Shown here one piece after another: positions 1 through 6,816 of a stretch of 6,816 nt of DNA. The position numbers and the translations under genes were made by a program. Where the stretch lies: positions 1 through 6,816 of the forward strand of contig DSBP01000349.1 in NCBI GenBank assembly GCA_011049465.1, in the 5' to 3' direction. Below the pieces are notes generated by a model. The model made no database searches. It had not been told where the DNA came from and saw only the letters and a list, made by a program, of their open reading frames with translations. Positions within the stretch are counted from its first letter, which is position 1. Every line of letters begins with the position of its first letter. The stretch comes from a bacterium. Its GTDB lineage: Bacteria; Oederibacteriota; PGYV01; DSBP01.

Positions 1-999
1 CTGCCTGCCGCTGCGTCGTTTAAAAAACGCTCCCTTGTCCTGCTCGGCGCCTCGGCTTTTCTGATTGTATCGGCGCAGTTCGTGTTAAACAACAGTATTA
101 ACAACCACTCCAGGAAGTTCCTTGGTTATGACCATATAGCCAATATTTACCGCTCGCTTAACCCGGGAGACATCCTGTTTGCCTCCGAAGACGCGGAAGT
201 ATTCGGCTTCATGTACTTTATCCGGGCCCGCGGCCTCTTCTCATCCCTGACCGTATATGATAAAAACGGCACCTATCTTGACACCTCAATTTACTCGGAA
301 GCAAGAAAAGCGGATGTATCCATACGCTTTAGCGGCTCTGTCAGCGCTCATATGGCAGCAGCAGCCCGGCAAAGGGCTTCGGCTCTTTTGCAGGAAAAAA
401 TAGAACTCGATATCATTAACTCCGGCAGAGGCAGGGTTTTCTACTCTTCCTTTCCCGAGTTTCGCAATAAAGATTACCGCGCTTTGCCTTACGGCCCCTT
501 GTTTCACGCAGCCTCTAAAAACCTTCCTTCAGGCGCCTCAAGCGCGCCTTTAATGCGGCTTGTAACTCTGCGTGACTTGTCCAACAACCGCTACCTCGAC
601 CTTTATTACAGGGACGTCGCTTCACGTTATTACATACAGTCCGCCAAAATTTCCGCTGTTGCCTTTGACCCTGTAAACGCGGCTTATTACATACATATGG
701 CAGAACGCCTCGCCCACAATATACCTTCTGCCCTTAACCTTATAAGCGCTGTTTACTTTTATGATTTGAAGGATGTTCCCGCGGCAATATCCAGGATGGA
801 AAGAATAATGGAACTTGACCCTTATAATTACAGCGTCCTTAACGCGCTGATAAACATGTCGCTTCAGCCGGGCAGCGCAAAGGCGCTGCAATGGCTCGGT
901 TATTATTATAAAATCGCGCCTGACGCCGCGCTGAAAAACAGAATATTGCTTACGATTGAGAAAATCAGGGAAGAAACTCAAACACCCCCGGCTCCGTAA
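1..999 (+). CDS. C-terminal part of a DUF2723 (TMEM260-like) membrane protein with TPR-like tail, 5' truncated
   Basis: The frame is open from the first base, giving 332 codons to a TAA at 997-999. The GTG at 82 is not a credible start, because codons before it encode a basic KKR followed by a hydrophobic helix (residues about 11-29, positions 31-87), which looks like the last transmembrane segment. By the positive-inside rule the rest faces the periplasm. Residues about 51-79 contain RSLNPGDILFASEDAEVFGF followed by MYFIRARG. This resembles the post-membrane block of DUF2723 proteins, typically a 'SLpPgAILft.gDnDtFplwYlq..eg' pattern. Residues about 243-315 form helical TPR-like repeats, including MERIMELDPYN. 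DUF2723 proteins are predicted GT-C-type glycosyltransferases related to TMEM260; the catalytic N-terminal half lies outside the window, so activity cannot be judged. The end overlaps the convergent sirtuin gene by 22 bp. Alternative: another multi-pass GT-C protein with a TPR tail. The family call is from memory of the pattern and is moderately sure; the reading frame itself is very sure. Confidence 0.7.
   Translation: MPAAASFKKRSLVLLGASAFLIVSAQFVLNNSINNHSRKFLGYDHIANIYRSLNPGDILFASEDAEVFGFMYFIRARGLFSSLTVYDKNGTYLDTSIYSEARKADVSIRFSGSVSAHMAAAARQRASALLQEKIELDIINSGRGRVFYSSFPEFRNKDYRALPYGPLFHAASKNLPSGASSAPLMRLVTLRDLSNNRYLDLYYRDVASRYYIQSAKISAVAFDPVNAAYYIHMAERLAHNIPSALNLISAVYFYDLKDVPAAISRMERIMELDPYNYSVLNALINMSLQPGSAKALQWLGYYYKIAPDAALKNRILLTIEKIREETQTPPAP
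978..999. other. Tail-to-tail 22-bp overlap of the DUF2723-like and sirtuin coding regions
   Basis: The plus-strand gene ends with TAA at 997-999 and the minus-strand sirtuin ends with TGA at 978-980, so the last codons of each gene are antisense to the other. The shared bases encode a Pro-rich end (TPPAP) on one strand and a Gly-rich end (GAGGV) on the other, both plausible disordered tails. No T-tract hairpin is visible here or just beyond on either strand, so the two transcripts must overlap to some extent. Confidence 0.9.
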
Positions 1000-1727
1000 C
1001 TCCGGTTTAACTCCTCAAAGACTTCCTTTATGTCATCAAGCTTCAGTGAAGCCCTGTCATCAATATAGGTCTCGCCCTTGTTGATAAGCGCCAGTTTTCC
1101 GCCGTTCTTCAGGGTATACACGGGCATATATGCGGCGGGCTGGACAAGCAGGGACGTGCCGACTACAAGTATCAAATCCGACCGGGACGCGTGATATACC
1201 GCCATCTTTAAATCTTCTTCGGGAAGCATCTCGCCGAAAAATACAACATCAGGCCTGATAAAACCGCCGCAGGCGCAGTAAGGCACTGTCTTTTCCCTGA
1301 CCAGCGCGGCAAACTCCTCATAACCCGCGGGCCTGCCGCACGCCACACAGTAATTTTTGTATATGCTGCCGTGCAGTTCGTATATGTGTTTTGACCCCGC
1401 AAGATGATGGAGCCCGTCAATATTCTGCGTAATAACTGCCTTAACCTTTCCCGCGTCCTCAAGATTTTTTATCACATGATGCGCGACGCACGGCGTGTAA
1501 TCCTTTATCAGTATCTCTTTTAAGAAGCCGAAAAAAATCTCCGGGGACCTCCTCAGGACATCGGAATTAAAGACCTTTTCCTGCGGATATTTTTCCCAGA
1601 CAGGGTTTTGTATGTCCCCCCTGAAATCCGGCAGCCCGCAAAGCGTGCTTATTCCCGCGCCCGTAAGCACTGTTATGTATTCGGCCCTGTTTATCTCCCT
1701 TATCAAATCCGGAACACTGCCCCGCAT
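978..1727 (-). CDS. cobB: Sir2-family NAD-dependent protein deacylase (sirtuin), complete
   Basis: This 249-residue protein has the usual length of a compact bacterial sirtuin. Such enzymes remove acyl groups from lysines in cytoplasmic proteins, using NAD+ and releasing nicotinamide and O-acyl-ADP-ribose. Motifs in order are GAGIS (23-27) and PDFRG (33-37) for NAD binding; TQNID (100-104); ELHGS (117-121), whose H119 is the expected catalytic base; a zinc site of C127-x2-C130 and C151-x-C153; RPDVVFFGE (158-166); GTS (190-192); and N216 near the end of the Rossmann fold. The layout closely resembles Thermotoga-type (class U) deacetylases. The Tyr/Arg pair typical of class III desuccinylases is not evident after PDFRG. 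The ATG at 1725-1727 is supported by AAAGGAGGT just upstream; the stop is TGA at 978-980. It follows the tamB-like gene by 21 bp, so co-transcription is likely. cobB is the generic bacterial symbol; no link to cobalamin is implied. The exact acyl preference and targets cannot be read from sequence. Confidence 0.97.
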   Translation of the reverse strand: MRGSVPDLIREINRAEYITVLTGAGISTLCGLPDFRGDIQNPVWEKYPQEKVFNSDVLRRSPEIFFGFLKEILIKDYTPCVAHHVIKNLEDAGKVKAVITQNIDGLHHLAGSKHIYELHGSIYKNYCVACGRPAGYEEFAALVREKTVPYCACGGFIRPDVVFFGEMLPEEDLKMAVYHASRSDLILVVGTSLLVQPAAYMPVYTLKNGGKLALINKGETYIDDRASLKLDDIKEVFEELNRSYGAGGV

Positions 1728-1731
1728 AAAA

Positions 1732-1740
1732 ACCTCCTTT
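1732..1740 (-). promoter_or_regulatory. Strong Shine-Dalgarno site of the sirtuin gene
   Basis: On the minus strand this reads AAAGGAGGT, a nearly full complement of the 16S rRNA 3' end, followed by four T and then the ATG at 1727. It fixes the sirtuin start. It occupies about half of the 21-bp gap after the tamB-like stop codon, so the sirtuin probably has its own efficient initiation on a shared transcript rather than relying on translational coupling. No terminator-like hairpin is seen in the gap. Confidence 0.9.
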
Positions 1741-1748
1741 AAACAATG

Positions 1749-2610
1749 CTATCTGGACGTTGTGGGCACGGGCGTAGGCTTCTTTTCCTCTCCCCATCCT
1801 CCGAACGACCACCTGTTTTCAATGCCCATAAACCCCTCAAACTGATTTGAATAAAAATTCGGATCCCTGAAGATTCCCTCAAAAACAAACTTGGTTGTCT
1901 GGCCAAGGGAATACTGCAGGCCTAAAGTGTGCTCAAGGTTCAAGCTCATCGCGGGGTCATAAATCCCCACACCTTCAAGAAGCCGCACATTGTAGTCAAA
2001 ATAAAGATCCTCTGTCAGATACTTGCCGAGCCCAAGCTCAAGCCTTGTCTTTGCTGACGGCGTCACGCCGGACTCGGGGGTGACCTGCTCTCTCGGCACA
2101 ATATCAGTCACCTTTACGGCAAGCACATCAAGCGGAGTAAACCTTTTGATCTCCTCTGTCCTTCCTTTTATCCAGGAATTGGCGAGGGCATCAGCCATTT
2201 TGTACGCGTCTCCCGCGTCAACACTCTTATCCGTATCCTTGCCGAATGTAAGCACATATAAGAGCCTGTTGCGGTCATACGACGGTTCCGATGACAGGTC
2301 AATATTAAGGGCGCCTACCCTGCCCCATGCCCGCATGTATATATCAATATCCCTCGGCCTCCCGCCGTCTTCAGCCATCTCTATCCTTCTGATTTTGCTC
2401 ACAGCGCTGACATCAAGGACAGGCACCTCCTGCCCGTCAAACACAACACGCGACTCCTTCATGTCATCAACCCTGAACTCCGTATTCATGTATTTATAGA
2501 CTCCCCTCGCAATAAAAACAGTGCCGTTTATCCGCATGTCGTTGCCCCTGCCCGTAATGTTTACGGGCCCGGATCCCGGCCTCAAGAAGACTTCCGCGTA
2601 ATTATTGAAA
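1749..2610 (-). other. TamB C-terminal domain and barrel-like end
   Basis: This is the most conserved part of the long envelope protein and the basis for calling it TamB rather than a generic AsmA-like protein. It holds the block around AEVFLRPGSGPVNITGRG (about 2545-2600), the P-x-L-x-V strand after VVFDGQE (about 2420-2450), and SSEPSYDRNRLLYVLTFG (about 2240-2300), which fits the family pattern 'SsP.l...eil..L..G'. Then come amphipathic strands ending in ENRWSFGGW (about 1795-1825), and a short charged, Pro/Thr-rich tail, GEEKKPTPVPTTSR. In characterised TamB proteins this end contacts the outer-membrane partner. Boundaries are approximate. Confidence 0.8.
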
Positions 2611-5600
2611 TAATCATTGTAGTAGTATACATTCTCGCCGATATCAATCCTTACGTTCCAGTTTATTTTTTTTGCGTAGTTATCCTCTATCTCTGTTATT
2701 TCCCCCGCCCTTGTCTTCATCCTGACGGGAAACCTGACTTTCATATTGGACGCCTTCATGGAACCGCTGATATTCGGCGAATCCAGCAGCCCTGTTATAT
2801 CAAGGTCAAGTTCCGCGTCCCCCTCAAGCATCTCCATAAACGGGGTGTCCGAGAACCTGACCACATCCCCGATGTTTGTCACCTTCCAGTTGACTTCATG
2901 CGGCTTCATCCACTTCATGACACCGCCCTTTTTTTCGTCAAGGTTCGCGACCTTAAGCGTTCCCTTCCTCGTATCCCCGCGCAAAGTATAAATGTCAATT
3001 ATATTGTCTTTGATTAGTATGTTGCCGTATACATTTTCAAGGTTCCCGAACAGGTATTTAATTCGGGCCGCCCCCCCTGTTATCTCGATTTTTCCGTCAA
3101 CTGACGGGAATTCCTTTGTCCCGGTTATAACAATGTCAGCTTCAGCAGGGCCTCCGGCATCATCTATCCAGTCAAGGAATTTTATTATCGACAAATCCCC
3201 GTCTTTCATTGAGGCGCGCACCTCCATCGGCACTCCCTTTAACCTCTCATCCGCTTCCGCAGTCATTGGTACGGGTATTTTTCCCCGGGCCAACACGGTA
3301 TATTTCCCTTCCTTTGTAAGTTTAAGCGGCGTTACGGGCGCAAGGTCAATCCAGTCATCCTTGATTATAAGCAGCCCTCCAAAAAGATCATACTCTATGC
3401 CGTCAATCGTCCCGTTCCTGACATTTACATTTATCGTGTATACCAGCCCCTTTTCCTGGTTTCCGGATATTTTCACGGTCCCGCCGAGTTCCCCGCCCCA
3501 ACTGTTATCCCAGTCCAGCAGGCGGCTTATCATCTGCGGATTTGCCCTGTCAGCATCAAACGACAGATCCGACTCGCCTGTCTTTTTCCTCAACACTCCC
3601 TTTGCGCCCAGGCTCCTGATGCCGTTTTCATCGGCCACTGACAGGCGTTCAAATACAATTCTTTCCTTTTCGTTGATTATTAAGGCGTCAACAACAGACC
3701 TGCCTTTGCTTGTCTTTAGTTCTATGTTATCCCCGTTTACATCAACCTTTAGCACAAAAGGGCTGAATAAGTGTTTTCTGAATCCAAAGTTTTCCGAAGA
3801 AATTGACCCGTCTACCCTCAATCTGTTTCCCGTCTCAATTCTCCCGAAAAAATCCACGCCTCCGTTAAACCTGTTCCCCTCCCATTCAAAATCCCTCATG
3901 TTCGTTTTTATCGCGGCGTAATATGACCCCTCCTGCCTCTTTTCAATAAAACTTCCGGTTATAGCCAGCCTTGACCCTCTGTAATCAGAAGACATCCTGC
4001 TTATATCAAGCCTTTTATTTTTCAGAACATAATCCGCAGAAAGGCTGTCATACTGTATTCCCATCACGCTCCCGGAAGTCATCATCAGATTTCCTTCCGA
4101 CTCCGGATTGTCAGCCCTTCCTTTAAGCGTGCCCGACGCGTTTATGGTCCCTTTGTCCCTGAATTCCCCGTCAAATACCCGTCCCATGTTTTCCAGATCG
4201 GCATTTATGAGGCTGTATTCAATATTCATTCTGTCAGGAATTGCCAACAGCCCTTTTTTCCCGAAGCTCAGATTTCCCTTTGCTGCCACCGAACCCTTTG
4301 CCTGCGATACCACTGCTGTTACTCTGGCGTTTTCCGCCGGGCCGGATACCTCAAATCTGCCCTTTAACAAAGCTTCCCGCTCCAGCCGCCGGTCCTGTTT
4401 CATAACAAGCGTATACAGAGGATACAAATCCGCGTCATTGAGGTCGGCTATTATGTTGATCCGGCCGCCCCGGCCCGCTCCAACCGACCCCTTTGCCGAA
4501 TAAGACTGCCCCCACTTAAAATCAAAAGATTTAACCTCGTTCCCGGTGATTCTCGCCGAAAAATAACCCCCGGGCTCTTTCTGCCCGTTTATCTCGGCCG
4601 CGCTCATCGATGCTTTTATATCGGCATACGGCTCCTCCGCGGAGAAAATAAGCTGCGCGCCCGTTTCAAACACCCCGTCCACAACAGCCTTCTTATTAAA
4701 CTCATATTTTCGAAATTCCCCTTTTATATCAGCTGTTACATCCTGCTCGTTTCTCACGGTCAGGCTGCCGCCGGCCTTTAAAAACCCCCTCTCCTGCGTT
4801 ATTCCAAAATCCGACAATATAAAATCATTCCTCTCCCCGCGGAACTCCAGCTTAAACCCCTTGTAGAGCCCCTTTGAGTAAGCCCCCCTGACTGCCGCGC
4901 TTCCGCCGTACCCGTCAGCCTCTTTTTTTATATCAGCGGTCCCGTTCAGGACCGCGTTCTCAAAAAACTCAAAACCTGTCAATTCTTTCATGACGTAACC
5001 GCCAAAATCCCTTATGTCAACGGCCATCCCAAAAATTTTGTTTTCAACAGAGAACTCGCCCCGGCCCACAACGTTATTGTTAAAATCAAACCCGCTGACC
5101 TCCAGATTTCCATGGCCGTATGATAATGCCCCTTTAAGATAGTGTTTTTTTCCCCTTATTATTATATTTTGAGTGTCCACCAGCGCCTTGATTACGGGCT
5201 TATCAGCGCTTCCTTTTGCCTCAAAACTGCCGCTGACGCTTCCCTTTATATCCTTTTCCGAGATAAAAACGGTTCCGGCCTTTTCTATATCAAGCATATT
5301 TACCAGCGCTTCAAGCGATATTGCCCTGTCCCTGCTTCCAAACGCGCCTTTCAAGGATACAATATTCCGCACTCCGTCATTAATAACCGCGTTCTTCAGC
5401 GACAGCACGCCGTTCTTCAGCTGCGCGCCCGCGTTTAAATCCAGCCTCTCATATCCGTTAAAACCGAAATTTCCCGATGCCGTTATATCCTCCCCGTCGG
5501 CCCTTAAATCAGCGTTTAATTTTGTTACCTTGTTATCCGAAAAATTTATCCTGTCAGACTTAACAGAGACGCCTATACCGGGTTTTTCAACCGTCCCCGA

Positions 5601-6816
5601 CGCCCTGAAAACAAACGATGCCCTGCCCGCATCCCCTCCGTTTATCATCCCTTCGAGCGAAACGCCCGGGGCTTCAATTCTGCCCCTGAGTTCTTTTCTT
5701 CCTTTTGCTTCCTTTACGGAAAACCCGCCTTTCAGCCCTCCGCCGCCAAGCCGCCCTTTTATATCGCGCACTTCAAACTCATTATTGCCGTAAATGACAG
5801 CAGCTTCGATGTTTTCAGCGCTTATTCCGTATAACTTCCCCTCTTCCCACTTAAACGCGCCTGTTAAAATAGGCTTGCTGTAATCTCCCGAAACCGCCGC
5901 GCTTATGCCCGCCTTCCCTTCCAGCGCGCTGCCCGCGGCCTCTCTCAGCCCGGCTCCTTTCAGTTCCGCGGACAGGGACAGCTTGCCGCTTCGAAACGCG
6001 TCTTTTACCGAACCTTTTATGAGGCCGTCACCTCCGAACATTTTAAACGCTATGCCGTTAACCGTTATGTTTCCGTCATTGAGGAGTATATCGCTTCTCA
6101 CTTCTTTTAGCTGCGCGCCGCCCGTAAAAGTTACCCCTCCGTTTTTCACAAAGAGCGAACCGCCTGTTTTCATCTTTTCCGCGGAAAACTCCTTTCCTCT
6201 GGCGCTGAGCATAAGGTCAAAGGTTCCGGTAGCGGACGAGGCTGTAACCGCGCCGTCCGCATAATCCATCCACTCGCTTATCTTCTCATCCTTCAGTTCA
6301 AGCACCCCGCTGAACACGCCTGTTCCCGCCTCGTATCCGCCCTCAAACCTCAGGTTCCTCCTGTCACTCCCCTTTGTGCGCGCCTGAATACTTGCGCCTA
6401 TCCTGTCCCTTCGCGCCACATAAACCACGTTTCCCCTCACAGACTGAACATCCGTAACAAAACCCCTGTCAATATCCTGAAATATCACCCGCCCGTTCTC
6501 AATCATTATCCTGTTAACAGGAAGAGCCAGCCCGCTTTCCGCGCCTGCTTCCGCTTCCCCGCCGCCGTTCTTAAAACTCTCAATAAAATCCGACGCATTA
6601 AACCTGCCGCCCTCTTTCTTGACAAGCACTGTCGGCGAATCAACTATTATATGAGATAGGGTTTTATCCACATCCTTTTTGTAAATAACAAGATCTATGA
6701 GATTAAACCTGAAAATAAGGGCCCCTATGGTCATGAAGTCCCCCGCATCTTCACTTCTTACCTTGACCGGGACTTTTATATCCCTCACCACAACATTATT
6801 GATTAACCCCAGCTCA
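1749..6816 (-). CDS. tamB: TamB/AsmA-like translocation and assembly protein, 5' truncated
   Basis: One uninterrupted frame of 1688 codons runs from the right edge to a TAG at 1749-1751. A GTG at 6789-6791 is only an internal codon: the frame continues eight codons upstream (ELGLINNV), and the expected N-terminal membrane anchor is missing, so the true start lies outside. Numbering from the edge, residues about 59-77 (DSPTVLVKKEGGRFNASDF) match the AsmA-family 'P.v.v.r..dG.wN..dl' block. A Gly/Glu/Ala linker (about 83-95) follows. Then more than 1200 residues of short alternating strands, rich in Gly, Asn, Asp and Lys, have recurring 'G-x(3-7)-P-x-(V/I/L)-x-G' turns, as expected of a long lipid-binding beta-groove. 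The TamB domain begins near residue 1395 (AEVFLRPGSGPVNITGRG, then GTVFIARGVYKY, VFDGQEVPVLDV, SSEPSYDRNRLLYVLTFG) and ends in barrel-like strands (LELGLGKYLTEDLYFDYNV to ENRWSFGGW). Family members span the periplasm and act in phospholipid transport and outer-membrane biogenesis, often with TamA/BamA. It is much longer than E. coli TamB (about 1260 aa). No BamA-type partner is in the window. Upstream of the sirtuin, probably in the same operon. Confidence 0.92.
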   Translation of the reverse strand, partial: ELGLINNVVVRDIKVPVKVRSEDAGDFMTIGALIFRFNLIDLVIYKKDVDKTLSHIIVDSPTVLVKKEGGRFNASDFIESFKNGGGEAEAGAESGLALPVNRIMIENGRVIFQDIDRGFVTDVQSVRGNVVYVARRDRIGASIQARTKGSDRRNLRFEGGYEAGTGVFSGVLELKDEKISEWMDYADGAVTASSATGTFDLMLSARGKEFSAEKMKTGGSLFVKNGGVTFTGGAQLKEVRSDILLNDGNITVNGIAFKMFGGDGLIKGSVKDAFRSGKLSLSAELKGAGLREAAGSALEGKAGISAAVSGDYSKPILTGAFKWEEGKLYGISAENIEAAVIYGNNEFEVRDIKGRLGGGGLKGGFSVKEAKGRKELRGRIEAPGVSLEGMINGGDAGRASFVFRASGTVEKPGIGVSVKSDRINFSDNKVTKLNADLRADGEDITASGNFGFNGYERLDLNAGAQLKNGVLSLKNAVINDGVRNIVSLKGAFGSRDRAISLEALVNMLDIEKAGTVFISEKDIKGSVSGSFEAKGSADKPVIKALVDTQNIIIRGKKHYLKGALSYGHGNLEVSGFDFNNNVVGRGEFSVENKIFGMAVDIRDFGGYVMKELTGFEFFENAVLNGTADIKKEADGYGGSAAVRGAYSKGLYKGFKLEFRGERNDFILSDFGITQERGFLKAGGSLTVRNEQDVTADIKGEFRKYEFNKKAVVDGVFETGAQLIFSAEEPYADIKASMSAAEINGQKEPGGYFSARITGNEVKSFDFKWGQSYSAKGSVGAGRGGRINIIADLNDADLYPLYTLVMKQDRRLEREALLKGRFEVSGPAENARVTAVVSQAKGSVAAKGNLSFGKKGLLAIPDRMNIEYSLINADLENMGRVFDGEFRDKGTINASGTLKGRADNPESEGNLMMTSGSVMGIQYDSLSADYVLKNKRLDISRMSSDYRGSRLAITGSFIEKRQEGSYYAAIKTNMRDFEWEGNRFNGGVDFFGRIETGNRLRVDGSISSENFGFRKHLFSPFVLKVDVNGDNIELKTSKGRSVVDALIINEKERIVFERLSVADENGIRSLGAKGVLRKKTGESDLSFDADRANPQMISRLLDWDNSWGGELGGTVKISGNQEKGLVYTINVNVRNGTIDGIEYDLFGGLLIIKDDWIDLAPVTPLKLTKEGKYTVLARGKIPVPMTAEADERLKGVPMEVRASMKDGDLSIIKFLDWIDDAGGPAEADIVITGTKEFPSVDGKIEITGGAARIKYLFGNLENVYGNILIKDNIIDIYTLRGDTRKGTLKVANLDEKKGGVMKWMKPHEVNWKVTNIGDVVRFSDTPFMEMLEGDAELDLDITGLLDSPNISGSMKASNMKVRFPVRMKTRAGEITEIEDNYAKKINWNVRIDIGENVYYYNDYFNNYAEVFLRPGSGPVNITGRGNDMRINGTVFIARGVYKYMNTEFRVDDMKESRVVFDGQEVPVLDVSAVSKIRRIEMAEDGGRPRDIDIYMRAWGRVGALNIDLSSEPSYDRNRLLYVLTFGKDTDKSVDAGDAYKMADALANSWIKGRTEEIKRFTPLDVLAVKVTDIVPREQVTPESGVTPSAKTRLELGLGKYLTEDLYFDYNVRLLEGVGIYDPAMSLNLEHTLGLQYSLGQTTKFVFEGIFRDPNFYSNQFEGFMGIENRWSFGGWGEEKKPTPVPTTSR
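2745..5905 (-). repeat. Degenerate protein-level repeats of the TamB/AsmA beta-groove
   Basis: The middle of the tamB-like gene encodes recurring short units of the form strand, 'sG', a few residues, Pro, hydrophobic, x, 'G/A', strand. Visible examples are AAVSGDYSKPILTGAF (about 5850-5905), RASGTVEKPGIGVSV (about 5565-5615), EAKGSADKPVIKALV (about 5175-5225), VSGPAENARVTAVVS (about 4300-4360), LKGRADNPESEGNLM (about 4085-4130), VITGTKEFPSVDGKI (about 3090-3140) and LDITGLLDSPNISGS (about 2755-2805). They are diverged at DNA level and unevenly spaced, so this is an ancient structural repeat and not a recent duplication. The unit is common in DUF490/TamB and AsmA-like proteins. Confidence 0.55.

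Noticed and set aside
82..84. GTG as the start of the plus-strand membrane protein
   Set aside because: It falls at the end of a transmembrane helix encoded from position 31 in the same open frame, so the gene begins outside the window.
1040..1052. Inverted repeat GCTTCA-G-TGAAGC as a possible terminator for the convergent genes
   Set aside because: The stem is very short with almost no loop, no T-tract follows on either strand, and it lies inside the sirtuin coding region.
1099..1138. CCGCCG / CGGCGG inverted repeat as a hairpin
   Set aside because: The six-base arms are separated by a loop of about 28 bases with no T-tract; this is expected by chance in coding DNA of this composition.
1208..1462. 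Minus-strand open frame overlapping the sirtuin in another frame
   Set aside because: It is an out-of-frame shadow of the sirtuin, Arg-rich, with no Shine-Dalgarno sequence and no recognisable motif.
1638..1640. Cysteine 30 of the sirtuin, in place of the common serine in GAGIS..SG(I/L)PDFR
   Set aside because: A cysteine occurs at this position in other sirtuins, including the SIRT1 type, so it is not evidence of unusual chemistry.
2992..3921. Long open frame on the plus strand (309 codons) inside the tamB-like gene, with several others at 2023-2499, 4108-4503 and 5173-5793
   Set aside because: They are antisense to a clearly coding frame with recognisable domains. Their Ser/Pro/Phe-rich products show no motifs and are typical of the reverse complement of Gly/Lys/Asp-rich coding DNA.
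6789..6791. GTG as the start codon of the tamB-like gene
   Set aside because: The frame stays open to the window edge with family-like sequence (ELGLINNVVVRD), there is no Shine-Dalgarno sequence, and the N-terminal membrane anchor is missing.

Overview
The window is almost entirely coding. It holds three genes: two incomplete at the window edges and one complete. The large envelope gene (TamB/AsmA-like) implies a diderm bacterium with an outer membrane. Base composition is intermediate, and isoleucine ATA codons (often as gatataaaa) and Pro/Gly-rich stretches are common. I cannot place it in a phylum; an uncultured diderm lineage is a guess.

Layout: (1) Positions 1-999, + strand, are the 3' part of a membrane protein. 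One last transmembrane helix is followed by a soluble domain that resembles the C-terminal half of DUF2723 (TMEM260-like, GT-C-type) proteins, ending in TPR-like helices. (2) Positions 978-1727, - strand, are a complete 249-aa Sir2-family NAD-dependent protein deacylase with all core motifs. Its 3' end overlaps the 3' end of gene 1 by 22 bp, tail to tail. (3) From 1749 to the right edge, - strand, lies an uninterrupted reading frame of 1688 codons for a giant TamB/AsmA-like protein, with a clear TamB domain and a barrel-like C-terminus. Its true N-terminus is outside the window.

The two minus-strand genes are separated by only 21 bp. That gap contains a near-perfect Shine-Dalgarno sequence for the sirtuin and no terminator, so tamB-sir2 very likely form one transcript. 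TamB-type proteins bridge inner and outer membranes and are linked to lipid transport and outer-membrane protein assembly. The DUF2723 protein probably modifies a substrate on the outer face of the inner membrane. The sirtuin is cytoplasmic and has no evident mechanistic link to either.

I found no RNA genes, mobile elements, CRISPR arrays or phage genes, and nothing I can defend as a new biological system. The points worth a second look are the tamB-sir2 linkage, the tail-to-tail overlap, the hydrophilic tail after the TamB barrel-like end, and the divergent DUF2723-like domain. There is no gene-free stretch longer than 21 bases.
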